Positions 49,818 through 57,418 of a stretch of DNA of 64,000 bases are shown piece after piece (within the stretch, counting starts at the first letter, position 1; the number at the start of each line of letters is the position of its first letter). The DNA lies in the NCBI GenBank assembly GCA_009731375.1, contig BJOX01000215.1, positions 612,583 to 676,582 on the forward strand. The letters run 5' to 3'. The notes below the pieces were generated by a model, which saw nothing but the letters and a program-made list of their open reading frames with translations, searched no databases and was not told the DNA's origin. The position numbers and the translations under genes are program-made. The stretch comes from Paulinella micropora (lineage: Eukaryota > Cercozoa > Imbricatea > Euglyphida).

Positions 49818-50864
49818 TTAATCGACCAATCCAGGCTCTAATCCTGCCCAAAACTCTAGCTTGTCTTTTGCTTCTTTGCAGGACAGCTTCGCCGCCCGCG
49901 TGTACCAATGCATGGCCTGTGTTAAGTCCTTTGGCACGCCCCTGCCGTTTTCGAAGCAGAGTCCCAGCCTATACTGGGCATCACTGTCGCCTTGTTGTGC
50001 AGAACGCGAAAGCCAATAGAAAGCCTCGGCGTCGTCAGATAGCATTGTGCCCAACTGAAGCTGTGCCTGGGCGTCATCTAGTTCCGCGGCACGCATGAAC
50101 CACCTCAGGGCCCTGACTTTCTTCCTATGAACTAAACAGAATATGCCGATTACCCAGAAAAATTCGCCGCTCCTTCTCCACCCAGGAACTTCGTCGTGCC
50201 CTTGCTCTGCCGAACGTTCCCACCAGCGCAAGGCTTGCGCCTCATCCGCTTCCACACCGTGGCCAGCATAAAAACAATTTCCCAGGTAATAATGAGCGTG
50301 GGCGTTCCCCTGTTCGGCCGATCGTTTAAACCACTTGAGAGCTCTGGCGTAGTCCTGAACCACGCCCTCGCCCTCACTGTAGCAAATACCGAGCAGCAAT
50401 TGTGCTTGGGCGTCGCCTTTGTGTGCCGAACGCTGGAGCCACTGCCAGCCCCAGTCTCGGTCCTTGACCACTCCCCATCCTTTGCAGTAGCAAAGACCGA
50501 GCAAACGCTGAGCTTTCGCATGCCCTTGTTCCGTCGCTCTCTGCCACCAGCGCACTGCTTGGGTCCAGTCGCTGGCTACGTTCTCTCTATCGAAATAGCA
50601 AACCGCCAGCCGATACTGTGCCTCTGGATCTCCCCCCCTCGCGGCCTGCATGTACCACTGCATGGCGCAGCTAGGGTTCCTATCCACGCCAAAGCCGTGC
50701 ATATAATGGAATGCTAACAGACGCTGAGCATATGGTTTGCCCTGTGTCGCAGCCTCTGTGTAGCAGCGTAGCAGCTTGGCTGTTTCCACGTCGCTGTCTA
50801 GACCCACCAGGTAGCAATTGGGTGGGTCATCCTGCGCTCGTGCCTTTTCGTCACGTTCGCTCAT
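49818..50864 (-). CDS. Sel1-repeat protein, 348 residues
   Basis: About nine tandem repeats of 36-38 residues match the Sel1 (SLR) pattern, e.g. AQLLLGICYSEGEGVVQDYA and AQYRLGLCFENGRGVPKDLT. One repeat near the middle is degenerate and hydrophobic (FFWVIGIFCLV). Sel1 repeats form alpha-solenoids that bind proteins; in giant viruses and intracellular bacteria they are common host-interaction scaffolds. No signal peptide is present. The ATG at 50864 is the last in-frame one before G/C tract sequence. Confidence 0.9.
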   Translation of the reverse strand: MSERDEKARAQDDPPNCYLVGLDSDVETAKLLRCYTEAATQGKPYAQRLLAFHYMHGFGVDRNPSCAMQWYMQAARGGDPEAQYRLAVCYFDRENVASDWTQAVRWWQRATEQGHAKAQRLLGLCYCKGWGVVKDRDWGWQWLQRSAHKGDAQAQLLLGICYSEGEGVVQDYARALKWFKRSAEQGNAHAHYYLGNCFYAGHGVEADEAQALRWWERSAEQGHDEVPGWRRSGEFFWVIGIFCLVHRKKVRALRWFMRAAELDDAQAQLQLGTMLSDDAEAFYWLSRSAQQGDSDAQYRLGLCFENGRGVPKDLTQAMHWYTRAAKLSCKEAKDKLEFWAGLEPGLVD

Positions 50865-50958
50865 TTCCTTGTGTTTTGCCCTCCTGCCCTGGTATGTCCA
50901 GGGGCAGTCCCCTCTTTCCGTCAGCTTCCTCTCGCAGCCCCTGGGCCACCGAGGAGAG

Positions 50959-51019
50959 GGGGGGGGGGGGGCGGGGGGCCCCCCCCCCCCCCCCCCCCCT
51001 TTTTTCCTTNNNNNNNNNN
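50959..51019. repeat. G-run/C-run hairpin and 10-N gap between divergent genes
   Basis: G-rich at 50959-50979, C-rich at 50980-51000, Ns at 51010-51019; located between starts at 50864 (-) and 51117 (+). Confidence 0.85.
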
Positions 51020-51116
51020 AGAGAAGGAGAGGAAAGGAGGAATCCATTATTATTATTTTTTTTGTTGCTTTTTTTCTTCTTTTTTTCGCATTATCCAAGT
51101 TGAGAGCAAGAAGAAG

Positions 51117-51293
51117 ATGATGCTGATGCTAGTGCGGTGGGTTCTAGGAGCGCTGGTCCTTCTAGTAACCCACGTCGTAATCGCGCGGGGCAGCGAGCGC
51201 GGCTGTGGTTGCGCGATTTCTTCTGCACCCGTTGGCGGGGGATGCTTGGTTCTGGTCTTGATCGCAGCTCTCTTGTCTGCGGCAGAATTTTAG
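51117..51293 (+). CDS. Tiny membrane protein, 58 residues
   Basis: ATG 51117 opens two hydrophobic segments (LVRWVLGALVLLVTHVVIA and CLVLVLIAALLSAAEF) joined by a short loop with two cysteines in a CGC motif. It could be a small viroporin-like or secreted peptide; no family is recognised. The shortness keeps confidence low. Confidence 0.45.
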   Translation: MMLMLVRWVLGALVLLVTHVVIARGSERGCGCAISSAPVGGGCLVLVLIAALLSAAEF

Positions 51294-51422
51294 TGCCCGG
51301 GCGTCGGGTTCTGTTGCTGGTAGTTGAACCAAGTTTACAAAAAAAAAAGTTTTATTAAAAAAAGACCCCCGAGTTTTCAATTCCTCCCCGAACTTGTGTG
51401 CTCACTGCGCCGTCGCGCCCCG

Positions 51423-51486
<64 letters not shown>

Positions 51487-51783
51487 NNNNNNNNNNNNNN
51501 NNNNNNNNNNNNNNNNNNNNNNNNNNNNNNNNNNNNNNNNNNNNNNNNNNNNNNNNNNNNNNNNNNNNNNNNNNNNNNNNNNNNNNNNNNNNNNNNNNNN
51601 NNNNNNNNNNNNNNNNNNNNNNNNNNNNNNNNNNNNNNNNNNNNNNNNNNNNNNNNNNNNNNNNNNNNNNNNNNNNNNNNNNNNNNNNNNNNNNNNNNNN
51701 NNNNNNNNNNNNNNNNNNNNNNNNNNNNNNNNNNNNNNNNNNNNNNNNNNNNNNNNNNNNNNNNNNNNNNNNNNNNNNNNNNN
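51294..51783. other. C-tract of 60+ bases and 297-base N gap
   Basis: A C-run spans about 51423-51485; Ns fill 51487-51783. The start of the following gene is lost. Confidence 0.9.
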
Positions 51784-52940
51784 GAGAGAAGTTAGCATTG
51801 ACGGCGCCAGAAGTCGCAGAGGGTGTAAGTATAGACAAGCTAAAAGAAAAGCTGAGGTTAGGTAATAAAGTTTGTCTGCGTCAATCGGACACACCCGTTA
51901 CGTGGTGTGAGCACCGCGGGAAAGCCGTCATCCCAGACTGGTGGAGCGATACAACAAACGGGCAACACGTTGTCCCGCTTGAGCTGCGGAGCTACACGTA
52001 TGAAAAAAAGGAGTTTGGCCTGGCTGGTGGGTGGCAGGTGGCAGTTACGATTGCGCAACACAAGTATTTTTCCCAAGACAAACTAGTCAAGGAAAGCTTG
52101 CAGCCGTCTATTTCATTTCTGTCGGGAGTGTCAGCGACAGGGGCAAGGCAGCCCCTTGGCGAGGAAAACCCGCCGCCAGCGGCGGCGAGATTGTTTGAAG
52201 TAGGCTCGCTGTTTAGTAACTCGCCAGTCCGGATTTCACAGAGCATCTTTCACAGGACTGAGCCCTTTCAGCTTCGGCAAGCGCGGAGTTACTGGACGGC
52301 GCTGTCGGAGGCGCTGCAGTACTTGATCGTGGATCGGCAGGGCCCCCCTGCCTGTGGGAACAGAAGGCTGCAAGAGTTGTTCGACTTGGACGAGGAGTTG
52401 AGTCTGGCACTGGTTGGACGGCCCCGCATCTTTGCAGCGCCAGTACCCATTTTCTCCTCCTCGGGCACTTGGTTGGCCCGCCAGTCTGGGGGCGATGATG
52501 ATGCCAGTAGTACTACACAGAAGGTGGAGGCCTTTCTGCGGCGGTGGCTGGACTGCTGTGGAATGGTGTTACCGACAGCCTGGGTGCTGTGCTATGATGA
52601 TGATGCTGCTGCGCGCATCATCGAAAGCAGAGCAAAGCGATTGGAGCACTGGTGCACGGTGCTGGGGCCGCAGGCCGTGCGCTGTGTCATGGCGTGCCTG
52701 CGCGAATACGGGATCTCGGCGGAGGTTTTGGCTACCAACGAGCGTTTGAACGCTTGGCTGTCAAGTGCGGCAAGCCTCCGAAGAGGTCACCTGCACAAGC
52801 TTTTAGCTAAGCAAGTTATTGCCCAAGTTACAGACAAGGCCGGCCACGCTAGCTGCGTCCTGCAGAAGCTTTTGGATGATGCAGAAGCTGCAGGAGCGCC
52901 ACGAAAGGAGTGCTGCCAATACTGCGGGGACCAATTTTAA
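51784..52940 (+). CDS. Unknown protein (5' end in gap), paralogue of the 40-kb gene
   Basis: The visible 385 codons match the 40093 gene throughout: CLRQSD, TWCEHRGKAVIPDWW, PLELRSYTYEKKEFG, then LGPQAVRCVMACLREYGISA and a final CCQYCGDQF. This copy is not interrupted and so shows what the other encoded. Conserved Cys/His may bind zinc. No family is recognised. The paralogues lie 11 kb apart on the same strand, flanking the second primase-helicase locus. Confidence 0.75.
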
Positions 52941-52958
52941 TATTAAAAAACAAAGCAG

Positions 52959-54539
52959 TTAGATCGTAGCCGGGGGCGGCTCTACGCCGGGAGGGCACCA
53001 CAGCGTGCCCCGTTGCTCGCCGGGTCTTGCATAGACATCGGTTCGGTAGTGTTCAAGCTGTTGGCGTAGCGGTGCAGCTAGCTGCAGCTCTAATTCTGAA
53101 ATCTGCAGGAGCCAGCGATAAGCGTCCGCGCTCGCCAAGAGCTGGATGCGTTTTCTGACCCGGCGCTCCAAACTGGATGTTTCGTGGTGATAGGTGTAGA
53201 GTCTGATTTCCAGGAGTTTTTTTTTGGGGCCGCCGGCCTTCCAGACGAGGAGCGAGGGCTCCGCCAGTGTTGCGTGCTCGTTGCGATGCACCCTCACTCT
53301 AACCGAGGCTCTCCAGCCGCCATGGAGCCTGGAGCTGCGGAAGATGCATTTGCGAAAGAGCAGTAAGGATTTAGTCCAGCTGCAGGGTTGTTGATGGCGC
53401 GGGGGTAGCGTGTAACTGGCGGCCAGCTTTTCCGCGCCCACATTCAGGCACTTGGCGGCCCTCTCCCAAGCCTCTGGGCCAAGGAACAACGTTCCCCGCG
53501 AGGTTCTGCTCAGCGCCAGCGCGTCGCGCCCTTCTAAAAATGATCCGACGTGTTGCAGAACATCCATGGGCAACGCAAAGCCCGAATTCTGCTGGCCCGG
53601 TATGTCCAGCAGGCAATAGCCGGAGAGGTATTCGAACCATCTCTGCAACTGCCCATGACTGTAAGTATTGTCCAAGATTGCTTGTAGCATTTCCATGGCT
53701 GAGCCGGGTTTTACGGCGGCGTGCAGTTGGGACTCGACGACTGGCCACGGATCTTTAGGGGGGTTCATGTGCGAGTAGCTCTTTAAGATTTGGCAGCACT
53801 GTCGCGCCTTGAAGAAAAGAGCAAGGGGCTGGCCGCGCCGCCGCAGCCCAGCCTCCTCCACACACCGTGTTGATAGTAGCTGACAGAAACGCTCCTGCCA
53901 CGAGTCCAGGTGGAGGGGAGCGACGCGCCTGAACCTTGCCCATTCTTGCAAGCCCCGACGCGCTGCGCTGGGGGTCGTCTGCAAATCGCAGCCAGGTCCC
54001 AACACCTCGAAACGCAACCGTGCAAAGTTGGGTAGCTCGCACTTCTTAAACAAAGTCTCAAGCTCGCTAAGGCGCCTGCTGTGCCTGCGCAAATTCGTGC
54101 CCCCCACCGCCATCACGATCACTTCAAAGTCCTGCTCAAACTGCGCTAGAAAGCCCCTGGGGCGTTCCAGTGACCATACATCACCGGCTTCGCAAAGCCG
54201 GTTCTCGGTCGCAACAAGCTGCCCGCCCCGGCCCTGCGTCAATCGCCGCTTTAGCTCATCGAACGCGGGGCCTCTTGCATCATCACACTCAGGGATGTGC
54301 CAGCTGCGCCCCTCAGTCCCCTCCGCGCCCAGCACCGCACGCGCCAGTGCTACCCAACAGCGATCAGCAAGCCCCGGCGTGGCCACTACCACATGGATCG
54401 TGATACCGGCGACGGCGCCAGGTCTACCGCGCTTTTTCTTCTTCTTCAGCGGCTGTGGCGGCGGCAAGGACACTGCCCCCCCATCGTCACCCGACTCTCG
54501 GCGCCGTCGCTTTGTTGCTGCACAAAAAAGAAAAGACAT
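52959..54539 (-). CDS. F-box protein with an extra domain shared with the 18-kb gene, 526 residues
   Basis: A basic N-terminus (LKKKKKRGRP) is followed by a domain (residues ~45-260) that matches the 17986-19580 protein, including DFEVIVMAVGG and RLRFEVLGPGCDL. An F-box follows near residues 320-360 (LPMDVLQHVGSFLEGRDALALSRTSR fits the F-box consensus). The rest is a soluble C-terminal region. F-box proteins link targets to SCF ubiquitin ligases; this one may deliver whatever the upstream domain binds. The ATG at 54539 abuts a poly-C/poly-A tract and an N gap. Confidence 0.75.
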   Translation of the reverse strand: MSFLFCAATKRRRRESGDDGGAVSLPPPQPLKKKKKRGRPGAVAGITIHVVVATPGLADRCWVALARAVLGAEGTEGRSWHIPECDDARGPAFDELKRRLTQGRGGQLVATENRLCEAGDVWSLERPRGFLAQFEQDFEVIVMAVGGTNLRRHSRRLSELETLFKKCELPNFARLRFEVLGPGCDLQTTPSAARRGLQEWARFRRVAPLHLDSWQERFCQLLSTRCVEEAGLRRRGQPLALFFKARQCCQILKSYSHMNPPKDPWPVVESQLHAAVKPGSAMEMLQAILDNTYSHGQLQRWFEYLSGYCLLDIPGQQNSGFALPMDVLQHVGSFLEGRDALALSRTSRGTLFLGPEAWERAAKCLNVGAEKLAASYTLPPRHQQPCSWTKSLLLFRKCIFRSSRLHGGWRASVRVRVHRNEHATLAEPSLLVWKAGGPKKKLLEIRLYTYHHETSSLERRVRKRIQLLASADAYRWLLQISELELQLAAPLRQQLEHYRTDVYARPGEQRGTLWCPPGVEPPPATI

Positions 54540-54997
54540 CCCCCCCCCCCCCCCCCCAAAAAAAAAAAAACAAAAAAAAAAAAAANNNNNNNNNNNNNNN
54601 NNNNNNNNNNNNNNNNNNNNNNNNNNNNNNNNNNNNNNNNNNNNNNNNNNNNNNNNNNNNNNNNNNNNNNNNNNNNNNNNNNNNNNNNNNNNNNNNNNNN
54701 NNNNNNNNNNNNNNNNNNNNNNNNNNNNNNNNNNNNNNNNNNNNNNNNNNNNNNNNNNNNNNNNNNNNNNNNNNNNNNNNNNNNNNNNNNNNNNNNNNNN
54801 NNNNNNNNNNNNNNNNNNNNNNNNNNNNNNNNNNNNNNNNNNNNNNNNNNNNNNNNNNNNNNNNNNNNNNNNNNNNNNNNNNNNNCCCCCCCCCCCCCCC
54901 GCCCCCCCCTTCTCCCCCCCCCCCCCCCCTCCCCTCCCCCCCCCCCTCCCCTCCTTTTCCCAGCCTCCTTTTTCCGGTCGATTCTGGGGAGCGCCGG
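54540..54997. other. C-run, A-run and 300-base N gap
   Basis: A C-run at 54541-54557 is followed by A-rich sequence, Ns at 54586-54885 and C-rich low-complexity sequence. No gene is seen. Confidence 0.85.
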
Positions 54998-55417
54998 TCA
55001 GCCCGCTGCCGCGGGCTGGAGGGGGAGCAGGGGGGGTTCGGGGGCAGCATGCCCCCCGGCAGCATGCCCCCCGGCGCCTAGTAAAGACATGATTTGCGGT
55101 TGCAGAAAGGGAGGCACGCAGCTCTGCAGTTCGGCTTGCAAGCAGTCGGGTCCTTGCCCCAGCGCCAAGAGCTCAGCCGCCGACCGGGCTTTGGTTGAGC
55201 AGAGCTCAAAAAAAAGGCGTTCTCTCGTGGCAGGCTGTTGCGGCAGTGTGGCCGTGGCGGGATTTAACCGCACCAAGTCGAGCACCGCCTCTAGCAGGAG
55301 CAAGCGGCCTTCCAGCAAGCGATCACTCGACGTTCCCCCCCGCTTGAGCGCGAGGTGCCTTTGAGGTAGATTCAGGGCAAGACCGCGGCCATCGCCGGTT
55401 GCAACCTGCGACGGCAT
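54998..55417 (-). CDS. Possible continuation of, or gene overlapping, the MYND protein (139 residues)
   Basis: An ATG at 55417 opens a frame overlapping the last 46 bases of the MYND gene and ends at TGA 54998. The middle is ordinary helical sequence (LLLLEAVLDLVRLNPATATL; ERLFFELCSTKARS). It may be the true C-terminus of the MYND protein after a frameshift. Its last ~25 codons are palindromic element C. Confidence 0.45.
   Translation of the reverse strand: MPSQVATGDGRGLALNLPQRHLALKRGGTSSDRLLEGRLLLLEAVLDLVRLNPATATLPQQPATRERLFFELCSTKARSAAELLALGQGPDCLQAELQSCVPPFLQPQIMSLLGAGGHAAGGHAAPEPPLLPLQPAAAG
55000..55076 (+). repeat. Palindromic element, copy C
   Basis: It starts AGCCCGCTGCCGCGGGCTGG, has a purine-rich middle, then two copies of GGCAGCATGCCCCCCGG. 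It forms the 3' end of the overlapping open frame. Confidence 0.85.
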
Positions 55418-56208
55418 TGCGCCTTGTGAAAGGCCTGCCAGTGGGCACGTTGGCAGGCGGCGTTGCAATACATTGAGAGGCGGCAGCGGGAACAGGCCAG
55501 CAAGGGCGCGGCCGCGGAATCTGCGCGGGAGCAGCAGGCGCACTCCAGATCGCGGCTCAACCCGCCCAGCCCGCTGCCATGGGCTGGAAGGGGAGCAGGG
55601 GGATTTCGGGGGGCAGCATGCCCCCCGGCAGCATGCCCCCCTGCGCTTCTGCCAATGATAGTGGGTGTGATGCTCTTTTTCCAGAGGACAGACGCGCCTC
55701 TGCTGGGCAGGGGCTCGAGCAGTGCTTCAACTACGACACAGACGCCAATCTCGGGCGGCACATCCTTGACTTCGGCTTGTAGGAATTTCAGGTGGGGCAG
55801 TGCTAGATCTTTCCTGGACATTGCGGCGATGGCGATTCCCGGCAAGCTCGGACGCATCGTAGCGAGCAGAAACACGTCGGACATTTTTCTGTCGCGCCGC
55901 GCCTTGTCTGCGGTTTCGAGCAGTAAACTACGCGTGTCTTGGCTGGTTGCGACTTGTTGTAGAAAGGCCACGGCCCGTGCGTGCTGTGCATTCTTCTTGC
56001 CCCTTGCAATACAGGCCACTTTGTGCCGAACTGTCCAATCGGCTTCTTGGCATGCAACACTGCAATAGTAAGCCAGACGGCACTGGGCACATACGCGATA
56101 TTTGGTTGGAGGTTTCTGGCCGCGGGGCAGTACGCGCTGCTTCAGCTGCGTGCCCCCACAAGCCGCATTTGCACAGCTATAGAGCGTCACCACGGCTTCG
56201 CTCTGCAT
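55372..56208 (-). CDS. Protein with two MYND zinc fingers, 278 residues
   Basis: MYND finger 1 is near the N-terminus (CANAACGG ... CAQCRLAYYCSVACQEADW ... HKVAC) and finger 2 near the C-terminus (CACCSRADS ... CSRCRLSMYCNAACQRAHW ... HKAQC). Each provides the C-x2-4-C, C-x2-C, C-x3-C, H-x3-C zinc ligands. MYND fingers bind proline-rich peptides in transcription and ubiquitin pathways and are found in many protist and giant-virus genes. Palindromic element D is inserted in frame between the fingers, adding about 25 Gly/His/Ala/Pro-rich residues. The ATG at 56208 is followed directly by the first finger; sequence upstream is poly-G. Confidence 0.85.
   Translation of the reverse strand: MQSEAVVTLYSCANAACGGTQLKQRVLPRGQKPPTKYRVCAQCRLAYYCSVACQEADWTVRHKVACIARGKKNAQHARAVAFLQQVATSQDTRSLLLETADKARRDRKMSDVFLLATMRPSLPGIAIAAMSRKDLALPHLKFLQAEVKDVPPEIGVCVVVEALLEPLPSRGASVLWKKSITPTIIGRSAGGHAAGGHAAPRNPPAPLPAHGSGLGGLSRDLECACCSRADSAAAPLLACSRCRLSMYCNAACQRAHWQAFHKAQCRRRLQPAMAAVLP
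55568..55641 (+). repeat. Palindromic element, copy D, inside the MYND gene
   Basis: AGCCCGCTGCCATGGGCTGG is followed by a purine-rich middle and paired GGCAGCATGCCCCCC strings, as in copy C. It is translated in the MYND protein. Confidence 0.85.
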
Positions 56209-56279
56209 GACCGGCCGAAACGCACGCTTGTTTCTTTTTTGGTACTTGCAACCTCTGTGTTCGCCCCGCAACGAGACAT

Positions 56280-56312
<33 letters not shown>

Positions 56313-56734
56313 AAAAAAAAGGGGGGGGGGGGGGGGGGGGGGGCCCCCCCCCCCCCCCCCCCCCCTCCCCGNNNNNNNNNNNNNNNNNNNNNNNNNNNNN
56401 NNNNNNNNNNNNNNNNNNNNNNNNNNNNNNNNNNNNNNNNNNNNNNNNNNNNNNNNNNNNNNNNNNNNNNNNNNNNNNNNNNNNNNNNNNNNNNNNNNNN
56501 NNNNNNNNNNNNNNNNNNNNNNNNNNNNNNNNNNNNNNNNNNNNNNNNNNNNNTCGGGCGCGGTCTCGAGATTTTTTAGTGAGGTTTGGCAAAGCCGCCT
56601 GCTCTTCAGAATCCGGCGCCCGAGTTATCCGCGCGGGCGAGAGTGCTGCGCTCGGCACCGTAAGCACCAGAGCTATTTTGCAATTGGATGCGATTCTTGA
56701 GTTTGAGCTGGAGCCGTCCCTTGGCACTACAAAC
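56209..56734. other. G-run/C-run hairpin, 182-base N gap and leader of the 56735 gene
   Basis: G-runs at 56281-56343 then C-runs to 56370; Ns at 56372-56553. The open frame of the next gene extends back to the gap, so its real start may be hidden. Confidence 0.8.
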
Positions 56735-57292
56735 ATGTCTGTCCAAGTTCGGGGCTGGTGCGGTGGGCAAGACAAGCGGCACTTGTTTGAGTCTGTTGAG
56801 CGCTGGGATTTGGCGGAGGCCGAGGCTGTGGGCCTGCCACCGCGCAGAAGCTTGGGCTTTCCGCTATTGCAGTCCTGTGCAGTGACCCTGGGTCTGTGGG
56901 CGGAGTGCAGGCAAGACAATGCCAGCTGCGTGGTGCCGAGTTTCAAGCTCAGTGCTTCTCAGACGAATCTGTGGGCACAAGACTTGTGGGTCCTGTGCGT
57001 GGCCTTGCTGTGTTTGGGTACCCCGGCCTTGTGCGTACCGGCGCTTTTGCATACAGTCGATCTATGTTTGGTAGGCTGCAGGCTCTCGTGTTTTTCTAGT
57101 GCCTATAGCCTGGCCTCTCAGCACGAAGGCTACAAGCCACAGACTCCATCCACAGAGCCTGACTCTGACTCTGATTCTGACTATGGCTACGCATTCTTTT
57201 TCAGGCTGGCCTTGACGCTACTACTCGTTCTAGGAACGCCCGCACTCGTGCTTGGCTTGGCTCGCCGCGTGCACTGCAGCGTTGCACATTAG
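56735..57292 (+). CDS. Small membrane protein, at least 185 residues
   Basis: From ATG 56735 the product has two strong hydrophobic segments (LWVLCVALLCLGTPALCVPA and FFFRLALTLLLVLGTPALVL) separated by a Ser/Asp-rich loop (PDSDSDSDYG). GLWAEC followed by a second cysteine precedes the first segment, a pattern also found in claudin-like proteins; I treat that as weak. The frame is open upstream to the N gap, so an N-terminal part may be missing. No family is assigned. Confidence 0.5.
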   Translation: MSVQVRGWCGGQDKRHLFESVERWDLAEAEAVGLPPRRSLGFPLLQSCAVTLGLWAECRQDNASCVVPSFKLSASQTNLWAQDLWVLCVALLCLGTPALCVPALLHTVDLCLVGCRLSCFSSAYSLASQHEGYKPQTPSTEPDSDSDSDYGYAFFFRLALTLLLVLGTPALVLGLARRVHCSVAH

Positions 57293-57371
57293 TACTAGTA
57301 AAAAAAAATCATAATAAAATAGAATTTTATATAAAAAAGAAAAATTTTTTAATAATAATGCGCGCGGCATT
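57041..57371 (+). repeat. Repeat copy 1, matched by a deleted copy at 60769-60898
   Basis: 57041-57101 and about 57296-57371 match 60769-60898 almost exactly; the ~195 bases between are missing from the second copy, with CTAGT at the junction in both. The copies end in the same AATAATGCGCGCGGCATT string just beyond the 3' ends of the two minus-strand genes. Confidence 0.9.
57313..57318 (+). terminator. AATAAA poly(A) signal
   Basis: AATAAA lies 20 bases past the stop at 57292; an identical motif is in the copy near 60840. Confidence 0.55.
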
Positions 57372-57418
57372 AACAGAGTCCTGCCCAACAACGAAGAAGC
57401 CTTTGTATTACTCAGGGC

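Noticed and set aside
56735-57292. Claudin family assignment from GLW-x2-C
   Set aside because: Only part of the signature is present and the expected first membrane helix is not visible.
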